From Actinomyces sp. oral taxon 171 str. F0337 (GTDB lineage: Bacteria; Actinomycetota; Actinomycetes; Actinomycetales; Actinomycetaceae): a stretch of 64,000 nt of DNA. Both the position numbers and the translations under genes were made by a program. A model generated the notes under the pieces. It worked only from the letters and a program-made list of their open reading frames with translations. It had not been told where the DNA came from and did not search any database. Shown here in pieces: positions 47,594 to 56,827 of this stretch. Location of the stretch: the NCBI RefSeq assembly GCF_005696555.1, contig NZ_CP040005.1:868001-932000 (forward strand), written 5' to 3'. Position 1 is the stretch's first letter, and the number at the start of each line of letters is the position of its first letter.

Positions 47594-48886
47594 ATGAGCG
47601 CATCAACTGCTTCCACCGATTCTCACGCCGTGACCGCATCGGATGTGTCCGCTCCCGCGGCGGTTGCGCCCATGGACCTCAAGGTCCCGATCACCGGCGT
47701 CGTCGTGCTCCTCCTGCAGGGGCTCATGGCCCTGGGGGCCCGAGGCGCGACCACCTTCGACCTCACCTCCTCCTCCGACCTCTTCCGGCTCGGGGCCCCC
47801 GAGCTCAACGCGCGCCTGGTCATCCTCGCCGCCGCTGGGATCGTCGCGGTGGCCACCGCCGTCGCCTTCGACCGGGCCCGGCGTCGCAGCAGGATCCCGA
47901 CCTGGGGCGCCGCCCTCATCGGCGTCGGATTCGTCATCGCCTTCCTGGCCTGGGCCGGAGCCGGACGCAGCGGCGTCATCCCCCTGGTGACCATCCTGTC
48001 CTCCGCGCTGGGACTGAGCGTCCCCCTCGTCTACGGCTCGCTTGCCGGGATCATCGGGGAGCGCTCGGGCACCATCAACATCGCCATCGAGGGCCAGCTC
48101 CTGGGCGGGGCCTTCCTGGGCGCCGTCGTCGCCTCGGCCTGCTCCAACCCGTGGGTGGGGCTCCTGGCCGCACCCGTGGCCGGAGTCCTCGTGGCGCTCC
48201 TGCTGGCCCTGTTCGGACTGCGCTACCGGGTCAACCAGATCGTCGTCGGCGTCGTCCTCAACGTCCTGGTCTCCGGGCTCACCGGCTTCCTGTTCTCCAC
48301 CTTCCTGTCCTCCAGCCCCAGCCTCAACCGGGCCCTGCGCCTGCCCACCCTGGCCGTACCGCTGCTGTCTCGGATCCCGATCATCGGGCCGGTCCTCTTC
48401 CGCCAGACGATCCTCGTCTACCTCATGTACGCGGCCGTGGCGGTCCTGTCCGTCATGCTCTTCCGCTCCCGGTGGGGGCTGAGGGTGCGGGCCTGTGGCG
48501 AGCACCCCAAGGCCGCCGACACCGTCGGCATCAACGTCATGCGTACTCGCGTGGCCAACCTGGCCCTGGCCGGGGCGCTGGCGGGACTGGGAGGGGCCTT
48601 CTTCACCGTCGGCTCGGGCCTGTCCTTCGAGAACGACATGACCGCCGGCAACGGCTACATCGCCCTGGCCGCCATGATCCTGGGTGCCTGGCGGCCCCTG
48701 GGCTCCCTGGGGGCGGCCCTGCTCTTCGGCTTCGCCACCTCCGTGGCCCAGACCCTGCCGGTCATCGGCAGCTCGGTCTCACCCGACATCATCTCCATGA
48801 TCCCCTACATCGTCACGATCCTGGCGGTGGCCGGATTCGTGGGCAAGGTGCGTGCACCGGCCGCCGAGGGGGTGCCCTACCCGTGA
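47594..48886 (+). CDS. Nucleoside ABC transporter permease 2
   Basis: The product is 430 aa with about ten hydrophobic segments and the family motif ERSGTINIAIEGQLLGGAFL. The stretch FRSRWGLRVRACGEHPKAAD is the cytosolic loop typical of this permease. It overlaps cytidine deaminase by 4 bp, which ties transport directly to nucleoside breakdown. Confidence 0.93.
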   Translation: MSASTASTDSHAVTASDVSAPAAVAPMDLKVPITGVVVLLLQGLMALGARGATTFDLTSSSDLFRLGAPELNARLVILAAAGIVAVATAVAFDRARRRSRIPTWGAALIGVGFVIAFLAWAGAGRSGVIPLVTILSSALGLSVPLVYGSLAGIIGERSGTINIAIEGQLLGGAFLGAVVASACSNPWVGLLAAPVAGVLVALLLALFGLRYRVNQIVVGVVLNVLVSGLTGFLFSTFLSSSPSLNRALRLPTLAVPLLSRIPIIGPVLFRQTILVYLMYAAVAVLSVMLFRSRWGLRVRACGEHPKAADTVGINVMRTRVANLALAGALAGLGGAFFTVGSGLSFENDMTAGNGYIALAAMILGAWRPLGSLGAALLFGFATSVAQTLPVIGSSVSPDIISMIPYIVTILAVAGFVGKVRAPAAEGVPYP

Positions 48887-49317
48887 GCAGCATCGCGCCC
48901 ACTGCTCTGACCGACACCCACTGGCAGGCCCTGCGCGAGCTCGCCGTGGATGCCATGACCCGCGCCTACGCCCCTTACTCCCGCTTCAAGGTCGGCGCCG
49001 CCGCCCTGGTCGACGACGGCCGACTCGTCTCGGGATGCAACGTGGAGAACGCCGGCTACGGCGTCACCCTGTGCGCCGAGTGCGGCCTCGTCTCCGAGCT
49101 CATCCGCACCGGAGGAGGGCGCCTGGTCGCCTTCGCCTGCGTGGACGCCCACGGCCGGGCCTTAGCGCCCTGCGGGCGCTGCCGCCAGCTCCTGAGCGAG
49201 CACGCCGCCGACGGTCTGGTGCTGGCCATGCCCTCAGGGATGATGAGCATCGACGAGGTCCTGCCCGACCGCTTCACCGCCGCCGACGTCGAACGCGTCG
49301 TCGGCCAGCAGGGCTGA
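48883..49317 (+). CDS. cdd: Cytidine deaminase
   Basis: The product is 144 aa. It converts cytidine and deoxycytidine to uridine forms. The zinc site is CAECGL (Cys and catalytic Glu) with PCGRCRQ, the homotetramer type. The N-terminus has AYAPYSRFKVGAAAL. GTG 48883 overlaps the permease stop; the open frame runs far upstream but only antiparallel to known coding frames. Confidence 0.95.
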   Translation: MSSIAPTALTDTHWQALRELAVDAMTRAYAPYSRFKVGAAALVDDGRLVSGCNVENAGYGVTLCAECGLVSELIRTGGGRLVAFACVDAHGRALAPCGRCRQLLSEHAADGLVLAMPSGMMSIDEVLPDRFTAADVERVVGQQG

Positions 49318-49341
49318 GGACCGGCTGACCAGCAGCCACAG

Positions 49342-50706
49342 ATGATGGAGGAGAGCCCCGTGACCGTCCCCGCCGCACCACCGGCCGTCGAGCCCTTCGA
49401 CGCCGTTGACGTCATCGCCGCCAAGCGCGACGGAGCCGCCCTGACCGACGCCCAGATCGACTGGGTCGTGGACGCCTACACCCGCGGCGCCGTCGCCGAG
49501 GAGCAGATGAGCGCCCTGGCCATGGCCATCTACCTGCGCGGCATGAGCCGGGCCGAGATCGCCCGCTGGACCGGTGGCATGATCGCCTCCGGGGAGCGCA
49601 TGGACTTCTCCGGCCTGACCCGCCCCACAGCGGACAAGCACTCCACCGGGGGAGTGGGGGACAAGATCACCCTGCCACTGGCGCCGCTCGTGGCCGTCTT
49701 CGGCGTGAGCGTCCCCCAGCTGTCCGGGCGCGGGCTCGGGCACACCGGCGGGACCCTGGACAAGATGGAGTCCATCCCCGGCTGGAGGGCCGACCTCAGC
49801 AATGAGGAGATCCTGGCGATGCTCGGGCTCAATGGCCCCGGCGCCGTCATCTGTGCCGCCGGTGCGGGCCTGGCCCCCGCCGACAAGCGCCTCTACGCCC
49901 TGCGCGACACCACCGCCACCGTCTCCTGCGTCCCCCTCATCGCCTCCTCGATCATGTCCAAGAAGATCGCCGAGGGGACCGGCGCCCTCGTCCTGGACGT
50001 CAAGGTCGGCTCGGGCGCCTTCATGAAGGAGATCGACCAGGCCCGCGAGCTCGCCTCCACCATGGTGGCCCTGGGGACCGACGCCGGCGTGACCACCCGT
50101 GCCCTGCTGACCGACATGTCCACCCCGCTCGGGCTCACCGCCGGCAACGCCCTTGAGGTCGCCGAGTCCCTCGAGGTGCTCGCCGGCGGGGGACCGGCCG
50201 ACGTCGTCGACCTCACCGTGGCCCTGGCCCTGGAGATGTGCGCCGCCGCCGGCAGACCCGTCGCGGAGGACGAGGCCCGCGATGCCCTGGCCGACGGGCG
50301 CGCCATGGACGTCTGGCGCGACATGATCGCCCGCCAGGGAGGGGACCCGGACGCACCCCTGCCCCTCGCCCCGGAGACCGAGACCGTCACCGCCCCGGCC
50401 GACGGGGTCCTCACCACCCTGGACGCCTTCGCCGTCGGGGTGGCCGCCTGGCGCCTCGGGGCCGGGCGGGCCCGCAAGGAGGACCCGGTCCAGGCCGTCG
50501 CCGGCGTCACCATGCACGCCAAACCGGGCGACGAGGTGCGCGCCGGCCAGCCGCTGCTCACCCTGCACACCGCCACCCCCGAGCGCTTCGCCCGCGCCCG
50601 GGAAGCCCTCGCCGGCGGCATCGTCATCTCCGAGGCCGGATCGCCGGAGGCGGCCGACGCCGTGGCCCGCCGGGAGCGCGGCGTCATCCTGGAGCGCATC
50701 GGATGA
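49342..50706 (+). CDS. deoA: Thymidine phosphorylase
   Basis: The product is 454 aa. It releases thymine and deoxyribose-1-phosphate from thymidine. The family phosphate-binding signature KHSTGGVGDKITLPLAPL is intact, as are the helical N-terminal domain and the C-terminal PYNP_C domain (VTMHAKPGDEVRAGQPLLTL). An internal ATG close to the start gives the same protein minus a few residues. It overlaps the next gene by 4 bp (ATGA). Confidence 0.94.
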   Translation: MMEESPVTVPAAPPAVEPFDAVDVIAAKRDGAALTDAQIDWVVDAYTRGAVAEEQMSALAMAIYLRGMSRAEIARWTGGMIASGERMDFSGLTRPTADKHSTGGVGDKITLPLAPLVAVFGVSVPQLSGRGLGHTGGTLDKMESIPGWRADLSNEEILAMLGLNGPGAVICAAGAGLAPADKRLYALRDTTATVSCVPLIASSIMSKKIAEGTGALVLDVKVGSGAFMKEIDQARELASTMVALGTDAGVTTRALLTDMSTPLGLTAGNALEVAESLEVLAGGGPADVVDLTVALALEMCAAAGRPVAEDEARDALADGRAMDVWRDMIARQGGDPDAPLPLAPETETVTAPADGVLTTLDAFAVGVAAWRLGAGRARKEDPVQAVAGVTMHAKPGDEVRAGQPLLTLHTATPERFARAREALAGGIVISEAGSPEAADAVARRERGVILERIG

Positions 50707-51512
50707 CCACGCCCCGGCCGGTGGAGCCCGCCATCGTCGCCCGAGCCGTCAACTCCCGGCTGCGGGTGGGCCGCCTCACCCAGGCGGGCCAGGCCATCAC
50801 CCTGACCCAGACCGACGGCACTACCTGCGGGCCCACCTGCCTCCTGGCCGCCCGCCTGCTCCTGGAACCCGGCCAGCGCGCAGCCGTGACAGGCGACCTC
50901 GCCCTGGAGAAGACCGCCTCGCCATCCGGCCGGGAGGGCAAACAGCTGATGTCTAGCCTGTCCCGCCACCAGGTGCGGATCCAGCGGGCCATGAATGTCC
51001 GCGGCCTGGGTATCCTGCCCTGGCCGAAGGCGCTCGGCTCCACGCCCTGGTCCGTGGCCCGGCAGATGACCGAGATCGCGAGCACCTGCACCCCGGGCGG
51101 CGGGCGCCGTCGCTACACGGCGCGGTGGGTGAGCGACTGTGGTCCCACCTGGGGCAGTGAGGTCGCCTCGATCCGTGAGGTGCTGGCGTGCGGGCTCCCG
51201 GTCATCCTGGTCACCGGTGGTCCGCTCGTTCTCGATGACGACGCCGAGGGGCACCCCACTGCGAGGGCGAGGCTGCGCACCTCCCTGGCGCGAACCCCGG
51301 CTGTGCCCCGCCACTACGTCTTGGCCCTGCCCTGGCGGTCCGTTGAGCAGGACGACCCCGGTGAGGGGTGCGTGCACATCTACGAGCCCTCCAGCGGTTC
51401 GGTGCGCCCCCTCGACCTGACCGCCCCGCGCGATCCGCACCGCCCCGGCCCCCGCGAGCTCGGCAACTGGCCCCGTGTCATCGCCGTCATCGCGCCCGAA
51501 AACAATCCATGA
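50703..51512 (+). CDS. Putative C39-peptidase-like protein in the nucleoside operon
   Basis: The product is 269 aa. No exact family was recognised, but the pattern fits papain-like C39 proteins: [18 protein letters not shown] (Cys42 as candidate nucleophile), a middle [13 protein letters not shown] strand, then [10 protein letters not shown] (His204) and [11 protein letters not shown], where Glu228 takes the place of the usual Asp/Asn. There is no signal peptide or membrane helix, so it should be cytosolic. It is coupled to deoA by an ATGA overlap and is followed by a VOC gene through another ATGA. Its link to nucleoside use is unexplained. The peptidase assignment is tentative. Confidence 0.55.
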   Translation: MTTPRPVEPAIVARAVNSRLRVGRLTQAGQAITLTQTDGTTCGPTCLLAARLLLEPGQRAAVTGDLALEKTASPSGREGKQLMSSLSRHQVRIQRAMNVRGLGILPWPKALGSTPWSVARQMTEIASTCTPGGGRRRYTARWVSDCGPTWGSEVASIREVLACGLPVILVTGGPLVLDDDAEGHPTARARLRTSLARTPAVPRHYVLALPWRSVEQDDPGEGCVHIYEPSSGSVRPLDLTAPRDPHRPGPRELGNWPRVIAVIAPENNP

Positions 51513-51541
51513 CGAGTTCCAGTTGTGTGGGAGTGATATCC

Positions 51542-51893
51542 ATGTCGACACGGCGAGCCATGCCACTGATCACTGTGCGCGATCTTGATGCTGCCATTGA
51601 AGCGTATCGTCGCCTCACCGGGATGGAGGTGGTCATGAATCATGGCTGGATCGCCACCCTGTCCCCGCCAGGGGATCGTTCCATCCAAATCAGTTTGATC
51701 GCCTCTGATCCCACTGCTCCGGTCAACCCGGCGGTCTCCATCGAGGTGGATGATCTGGATGACGCCTACCGGATCGCGCGGGAGAACGGCTGGGAGATCG
51801 TGCATGAACTCGCTGTGGAGGAGTGGGGGGGTGCGTCGTTTCTTCTTCCGGGATGCGGACGGAAACATCGTGAATGTCCTTTCCCATCTGTGA
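51542..51893 (+). pseudogene. VOC (glyoxalase-like) protein gene, frameshifted in a G7 tract
   Basis: The protein reads as a small VOC-fold domain ([20 protein letters not shown], and [20 protein letters not shown]) up to residue ~95. It then breaks in a run of seven G (51825-51831). Removing one G restores [19 protein letters not shown] and a stop at 51893, giving a complete 116-aa protein. In the sequence as given, the broken frame stays open and runs into deoC. An earlier ATG (51509) overlaps the previous stop but has a weaker ribosome site. A sequencing error or a slippage variant are both possible. Confidence 0.75.
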
Positions 51894-51982
51894 TTCCAGC
51901 GTTGACGGTATGTCGTGTGGTTGCTTTGCCCGTGTCAGGTAGGTCGGTCCATGATGGTATGGACGCTCTTGAAAGGACCCCC

Positions 51983-52636
51983 ATGACCACGCGCGCCCAG
52001 ATCGCCCGCCTCATCGACCACACCCTCCTCAAGCCCGAGACCACTGCCGCCCAGGTCGACGCGCTCATCGCCGAAGCCGCCGCCCTGGGCACCTACAGCG
52101 TGTGCGTCTCCCCGAGCCTCCTGCCGCTGGGGGTTCCCGACACACTGCACGTGGCCACCGTCTGCGGCTTCCCCTCCGGTGCTCACGCCACCTCCGTCAA
52201 GGCCGCCGAGGCCGCCGACGCCCTCGCCAAGGGCGCCGAGGAGATCGACATGGTCGTCAACCTCCGCCTCGTCAAGGAGGGCGACGCCGAGGCCGTCGAG
52301 GCCGATATCCGCGGTGTGCGCGAGGCCTGCCCGGGCGCCGTCCTCAAGGTCATCATCGAGTCCGCCGCCCTCACCGATGAGGAGATCGTCTCCACCTGCC
52401 GTGCCGCCGAGGCCGCCGGAGCCGACTTCGTCAAGACCTCCACCGGCTTCCACCCCGCCGGCGGCGCCTCCACCCACGCCGTCGCCCTCATGCGCGCCAC
52501 GGTGGGAGACCGCCTCGGCGTCAAGGCCTCCGGCGGAATCCGAACCGCCGCCGACGCCCTCGCCATGGTCGAGGCCGGCGCCAACCGCCTCGGCCTGTCC
52601 GCCAGCGCCGCCGTCCTGGAGGGGCTGGACGTCTGA
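51983..52636 (+). CDS. deoC: Deoxyribose-phosphate aldolase
   Basis: The product is 217 aa. It splits deoxyribose-5-phosphate into glyceraldehyde-3-phosphate and acetaldehyde, the last step of deoxynucleoside use. The Schiff-base lysine lies in [15 protein letters not shown], with [11 protein letters not shown] before it and [14 protein letters not shown] after it. GAAAGGA 6 nt before ATG 51983 sets the start. The frame is also open upstream through the frameshifted VOC gene. A phosphopentomutase (deoB) was not seen nearby. Confidence 0.95.
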   Translation: MTTRAQIARLIDHTLLKPETTAAQVDALIAEAAALGTYSVCVSPSLLPLGVPDTLHVATVCGFPSGAHATSVKAAEAADALAKGAEEIDMVVNLRLVKEGDAEAVEADIRGVREACPGAVLKVIIESAALTDEEIVSTCRAAEAAGADFVKTSTGFHPAGGASTHAVALMRATVGDRLGVKASGGIRTAADALAMVEAGANRLGLSASAAVLEGLDV

Positions 52637-52677
52637 AGAGAACCGTGCGTCACCGCACATCACCGAACATCACTGAC

Positions 52678-52701
52678 GGGCCCGGCGTGACAGCCGGGCC
52701 C
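52678..52701 (+). terminator. 9-bp GC hairpin after deoC
   Basis: GGGCCCGGC (52678-52686) pairs with GCCGGGCCC (52693-52701) around a 6-nt loop, 41 bp after the deoC stop. It probably ends the nucleoside operon. Confidence 0.65.
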
Positions 52702-52745
52702 CGTTGCCGTCCGCACTGGCATGAAACAGAAAGGATCGCCTCAAC

Positions 52746-52776
52746 TTGCCAAGTTTCGGGTCCCCGAAACTATACT
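52746..52776 (+). promoter_or_regulatory. Metal-importer promoter with internal 9-2-9 palindrome
   Basis: TTGCCA (52746-52751) and TATACT (52771-52776) form a promoter with a 19-bp spacer. AGTTTCGGG-TC-CCCGAAACT (52752-52771) is a perfect palindrome filling that spacer and touching the -10. The ATG lies 7 nt after the -10, so the mRNA should be leaderless. The palindrome differs from the Zur box at 23.25 kb and suits a DtxR/MntR-type repressor better. Confidence 0.75.
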
Positions 52777-52783
52777 CGGCTCT

Positions 52784-53986
52784 ATGAGAACCATCCCCAG
52801 TATGAGTCGCCGCAGCGCCGCGGCACTCGCCTGCCTGGCCCTGTCCGCTCCCGCCCTGGCTGCCTGTGGTCACAGCTCGACCTCGGCCGACGCCGCGGGA
52901 ACGGTCAAAGCAGTCGCCTCCACCACGCAGATCTGCGACTACATCACCCAGCTCGCCAGCGGCGACGCCTCCAGCGACCTCTCCTTCGACCGCACCGGCG
53001 CGGACGGCAAGACCCAGCACTTCGGCGCCGACGCCGCCACGGCCACGTCCCGCCTCAAGCTCACCTGCCTGCTGGCCCCCAACGCCTCAGCGCACGAGCA
53101 CGACATGACCACGGCCCAGTCCAAGGCCCTGTCCGAGGCGGATCTCTTCTTCATCTCCGGCGTCGACCTGGAGCACTTCCTGGACTCCGCCGTCGACTCC
53201 ACCGGATTCAAGGGCACCGTGGTGGTGACCTCCGGGGTCGCCGGGGCCGCCGACGTCGATGACCTGGCCGCCCAGAAGAAGAAGGAGGAGGCCAAGCCCT
53301 ACAAGGTCGACCGAGGCAGCGCCAAGGTCGAGGTCGCCAAGTGGCCCTTCCCGCCGGAGGAGGGCGAGAGTGAGCCCGAGTTCCGCTTCGACCCGCACGT
53401 GTGGACCTCGCCGAAGAACGCCATCGTCCAGGTCACCAATATCGGTGCCGCCCTGGAGAAGGCCGCTCCCGATCAGGCCGGCGTCTTCCGCAGCCACGTG
53501 GACGCCTACGTCGCCAAGCTCAAGAAGCTCGACGAGTGGGCCGCCGGCTCGCTCAACTCGGTGCCCCAGGACAAGCGGGTCCTGTTCACCAGCCATGACG
53601 CCTTCGGCTACTTCAGCAAGGAGTTCGGTGTGAAGTTCGAGGGCGCTGCCCTGTCCGACTTCAACGCCCAGCAGGACGCCACCGCCGACAAGATCAAGGA
53701 GACCGCGGACAAGGTCAAGGCCTCCGGGGCTGTGGCCATCTTCGCTGAGAACTCCAACAACCCCAAGTCCATCCAGAAGGTCGCCGAGGTCGCCGGCGTT
53801 AAAGCGGTCATCGGAGACGAGGCCCTCTACGGCGACTCCCTGGGGACCCCCGGATCCGACGGTGAGACCTACATCGGCTCCATCCTCCACAACGTCTCCA
53901 ACCTCACCAAGGCCTGGGGAGGCACGGTCACCGAGATCCCTGCCGACCTCGCCCAGTGGACCCCCAAGGCCTCCGACGTCAAGTGA
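52784..53986 (+). CDS. Metal-binding lipoprotein of a Mn/Fe (possibly Zn) ABC importer
   Basis: The product is 400 aa in cluster A-I (ZnuA/PsaA type). The lipobox is APALAACG (Cys28). Candidate ligands are His in NASAHEHDM, His in FDPHVW, Asp in ALSDFNAQQD and Asp in LYGDSLG. The third site is acidic rather than His, and there is no His-rich loop. Both facts favour manganese or iron over zinc. The start ATG 52784 lies 7 nt after TATACT, so the leaderless start is chosen over the longer upstream reading. Confidence 0.88.
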   Translation: MRTIPSMSRRSAAALACLALSAPALAACGHSSTSADAAGTVKAVASTTQICDYITQLASGDASSDLSFDRTGADGKTQHFGADAATATSRLKLTCLLAPNASAHEHDMTTAQSKALSEADLFFISGVDLEHFLDSAVDSTGFKGTVVVTSGVAGAADVDDLAAQKKKEEAKPYKVDRGSAKVEVAKWPFPPEEGESEPEFRFDPHVWTSPKNAIVQVTNIGAALEKAAPDQAGVFRSHVDAYVAKLKKLDEWAAGSLNSVPQDKRVLFTSHDAFGYFSKEFGVKFEGAALSDFNAQQDATADKIKETADKVKASGAVAIFAENSNNPKSIQKVAEVAGVKAVIGDEALYGDSLGTPGSDGETYIGSILHNVSNLTKAWGGTVTEIPADLAQWTPKASDVK

Positions 53987-53993
53987 GGAACCG

Positions 53994-54821
53994 ATGACAG
54001 ACCCCCGTGATCGCGCTCCCGCCATGACCTCCCCGGCCATTCCGACCGCTGCCGCCGAACCGGTCGTCACCCTGGAGGACGCCTCCTTCTCCTACGGCTC
54101 CTCCACCGTGCTCACCGGCGTCGACGGCCAGGTCCCGGTCGGGCAGGCCCTCGCCCTCGTCGGCCCCAACGGCTCGGGCAAGACGACACTCATGCGGGCA
54201 CTGCTCGGCATGGTGACCGTCAGCAAAGGCCGGGTGCGTGTTAACGGGGCGGCACCGGGCAGAGCACCACGGGGGTCCGTCGGATACGTTCCTCAGCTCA
54301 GCGACCTCGACCCCACCTTCCCCGTCACCGTGCGGGAGGTGGTCCAGATGGGCATGTACTCCCAGCTCGGCATCCTGCGGCGCCCCGGCGCCGAGGCCCG
54401 TCGTCGGGCACTGGAGGCCCTTGAGAGCGTGGGGCTGGCCGACCGAGCCGAGCGACGCTTCGGCACCCTGTCCGGCGGCCAGCAGCAGCGAGTCCTCGTG
54501 GCGCGCTGCGTGGCCGCACGGCCCCGCCTCATCCTCCTCGATGAGCCCTTCAACGGCCTGGACCAGCCCAACCGCGAGGCCCTCCTGTCCATCATTACCG
54601 ACCTCAAGGACCAGGGCATCTCCCTGATCATCTCCACCCACGACCTCGTCCTGGCCCAGGAGACCTGCGAGCAGGCGGCCCTCCTGGCCGGACGTCAGAT
54701 CGCCTTCGGCCCGCGCGACGACGTGCTCGTGGCCCGCTACATCGACGAGGCCTACGGCGGCCACGGCACGACTCGGCTGCTGGGGCTTCGCTCCGGCACG
54801 GGCACGCAGGAGCTGTCATGA
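53994..54821 (+). CDS. Metal ABC importer ATPase
   Basis: The product is 275 aa. Walker A GPNGSGKTTLMR, signature LSGGQQQRVLVARCV, Walker B LILLDEPFNGLD and switch His (STHDLVLA) are present. A GAGGA site lies before ATG 53994, 8 bp after the lipoprotein stop. The first ~25 residues are variable. It overlaps the first permease gene by 4 bp. Confidence 0.94.
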   Translation: MTDPRDRAPAMTSPAIPTAAAEPVVTLEDASFSYGSSTVLTGVDGQVPVGQALALVGPNGSGKTTLMRALLGMVTVSKGRVRVNGAAPGRAPRGSVGYVPQLSDLDPTFPVTVREVVQMGMYSQLGILRRPGAEARRRALEALESVGLADRAERRFGTLSGGQQQRVLVARCVAARPRLILLDEPFNGLDQPNREALLSIITDLKDQGISLIISTHDLVLAQETCEQAALLAGRQIAFGPRDDVLVARYIDEAYGGHGTTRLLGLRSGTGTQELS

Positions 54822-55876
54822 GTGACGCGATGACGCTCTTCAGCCAGACCCTCGAGCAGCTGCGCCTGGCGGCCGTCAACGTCCCCGGACTCACGGACCT
54901 GGCTGACGCCCCCTTCCTCTTCCGCCCCCTGGTCATGGTGGTGCTCCTGGGCGTCGTTGCCGGTGTCATCGGTGTCATCGTCAACCTGCGCAGCGCCGAG
55001 TTCAGTGCCGAGGCCATGGTCCACGCCGTCTTCCCCGGGATCGTCGCCGGCGCCGTCTACTGGGGGATCGACGCGATCATCCCGGCGGCCTCCGTCGTCG
55101 CCGTCGTCGCGGCCCTGGTCCTGACCATCGTCTCCCACCGCTCGCGTCGGGGTGAGGCATCCGAGGCCGGCACCGCCGTCGTCCTCACCAGCTTCTTCTC
55201 CATCGGGCTCATTCTGTCCCTGGCCAAGGGCGACATGTCCGGCCAGCTCGAGGCCCTCATGTTCGGGCGCCTCCTGGAGGTCACCGATGCGCGGCTCGCG
55301 CAGGCGCTCATCGTGTGCGCAGTCGCGCTCCTGCTCATCATGGCGACCTGGAAGGAGCAGGTCGCCTACGCCTTCGACCGCACCGGTGCCCGGGCCTCCG
55401 GGCTGAGGCTGCTCATGCTCGACCTGGTCCTCAACACCGCCATCGCGGCCGCGGTCGTCTCCGCCTCGACGGCGGTGGGCATCCTCCTCGTCATCGGCTA
55501 CCTCGTCATTCCCGGTGCGACGGCGCGCATCCTCGCCTCCCGGGTACGCACCATGGTCCTCGTCGCCATCGCCGTTGGTGTGGGCGGGGGATACCTCGGC
55601 ATGCTGCTCATGGCTCTGCCCGAGACCCTCGACAAGCCGATCTCCCCGCAGGCCACCGTGGCCCTGGTGATGACGGGGATCCTCCTGCTCGCCGTCTGCG
55701 TCGCCGCCGTGCGCGAGAGGCTCCGCAGACCGGCTCGGCGCGCTCGCTCGGCGCAGTCCGCAACAGCTGTGTCGACCTCGACGACGGCGAGCGCGGACGG
55801 CACCGTTGATCGTGCTGGGGGACCAGAGGGGGCGTCGAGTGCTGTTGCCCCGATGGCCGAAGGAGGCCGAGTATGA
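54818..55876 (+). CDS. Metal ABC importer permease 1
   Basis: The product is 352 aa, ABC-3 family. About eight hydrophobic segments are visible, with conserved EAMVHAVFPGIVAG and TAVGILLVIGYLVIPGATAR. A ~55-residue Ser/Thr/Ala/Gly-rich cytosolic tail follows the last helix. The ATG overlaps the ATPase stop. Two different permease genes suggest a heterodimeric channel. Confidence 0.92.
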   Translation: MSDAMTLFSQTLEQLRLAAVNVPGLTDLADAPFLFRPLVMVVLLGVVAGVIGVIVNLRSAEFSAEAMVHAVFPGIVAGAVYWGIDAIIPAASVVAVVAALVLTIVSHRSRRGEASEAGTAVVLTSFFSIGLILSLAKGDMSGQLEALMFGRLLEVTDARLAQALIVCAVALLLIMATWKEQVAYAFDRTGARASGLRLLMLDLVLNTAIAAAVVSASTAVGILLVIGYLVIPGATARILASRVRTMVLVAIAVGVGGGYLGMLLMALPETLDKPISPQATVALVMTGILLLAVCVAAVRERLRRPARRARSAQSATAVSTSTTASADGTVDRAGGPEGASSAVAPMAEGGRV

Positions 55877-56757
55877 GCATCGGTCTCGACATCCTCCTTC
55901 TGCCCATCATCGAGGTCGTTCTCATGGGGCTGCTGGCCGGGCTCGTGGGTGCGCTCGCACTGGTCCATCGCCGGATCTTCTTCACCGAGTCACTCACCCA
56001 CGCGACCTTCCCGGGCGCGATCGTCGGCGTGGTCGCAGCCGCCTGGTTCTCACGGGCGGTCCTCGGTCAGCGGGCCGACTTCACCCTCCTGTCCACTCTG
56101 GTGCTGGTGGGGGCCGCCCTCATGTGCCTGCCGATGATCTGGCTCATGCGGCGCCTCTCCCAGGTGCCCGGGGTCTCGTCCCAGTCGGCCGCCGGCGTCG
56201 TCCTCACCTTCGGCTTCGCCCTGGGCTACTTCCTCAACAAGTGGTTCGCCCCGCTGCCGATCAAGGTGGACTCCTTCCTGGCCGGATCCGTGCTCAACGT
56301 CAACCACGTCGACGTCGTCGCCGTCGGTGTCGTCCTGGTGATGACGGTCCTCGTGCTCCTGGTGGCCGGGCGGTTCCTCACCTTCTACAGCTTCGACCCA
56401 CTGGGCTACCGCGCCAGCGGGCTGAACCCCGCCTGGGCCGAGGGAACCGTCATGGTCATGATCACCTTGACCATTGTGATGCTCGTTCCCGCCGTCGGCA
56501 CGATTCTACCCATCGCGCTCATCGCCGCGCCCGCGGCCGCGCTGGCGCCGTGGACGCGCACCATGCGGCACCTGCTGATCGCCGCCCCTGTTCTTGGTGC
56601 GGCCACGGCCCTGGCAGGGCTGTTGATCGCGGTGCGGCTCAGCCTGTCCGCTGGCGGAGTCATCGCGGTGACCTCCGGGGTGGTCTACCTGGTCTCGGCC
56701 CTGGTCCACGGGGCCGTGATGAGCGGATCTCGGGTGCCGCAGCTACGCAGGGGATGA
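55873..56757 (+). CDS. Metal ABC importer permease 2
   Basis: The product is 294 aa, also ABC-3 family, with ESLTHATFPGAIVGV and the SAAGVVLTFGFALGYFLNK region. It has eight or nine hydrophobic segments and no tail. It overlaps permease 1 by 4 bp (ATGA). This is the last gene of the four-gene importer operon. Confidence 0.92.
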   Translation: MSIGLDILLLPIIEVVLMGLLAGLVGALALVHRRIFFTESLTHATFPGAIVGVVAAAWFSRAVLGQRADFTLLSTLVLVGAALMCLPMIWLMRRLSQVPGVSSQSAAGVVLTFGFALGYFLNKWFAPLPIKVDSFLAGSVLNVNHVDVVAVGVVLVMTVLVLLVAGRFLTFYSFDPLGYRASGLNPAWAEGTVMVMITLTIVMLVPAVGTILPIALIAAPAAALAPWTRTMRHLLIAAPVLGAATALAGLLIAVRLSLSAGGVIAVTSGVVYLVSALVHGAVMSGSRVPQLRRG

Positions 56758-56827
56758 GTCCCCAGCGCCCGAATGGAAACGACCGGCGGTCCCCCGGCCT
56801 CCATGGGAACCGGAACGATTGAACACC

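Noticed and set aside
51542..52636. A genuine VOC-DeoC fusion enzyme
   Set aside because: deoC has its own ribosome site and a full-length product. The VOC part is completed in another frame by removing one G, so two genes are more likely; the fusion is kept only as a finding.
52746..56757. Calling the importer znuABC (zinc)
   Set aside because: The third metal ligand is acidic, there is no His-rich loop, and the promoter palindrome is not Zur-like. Metal specificity is left open.
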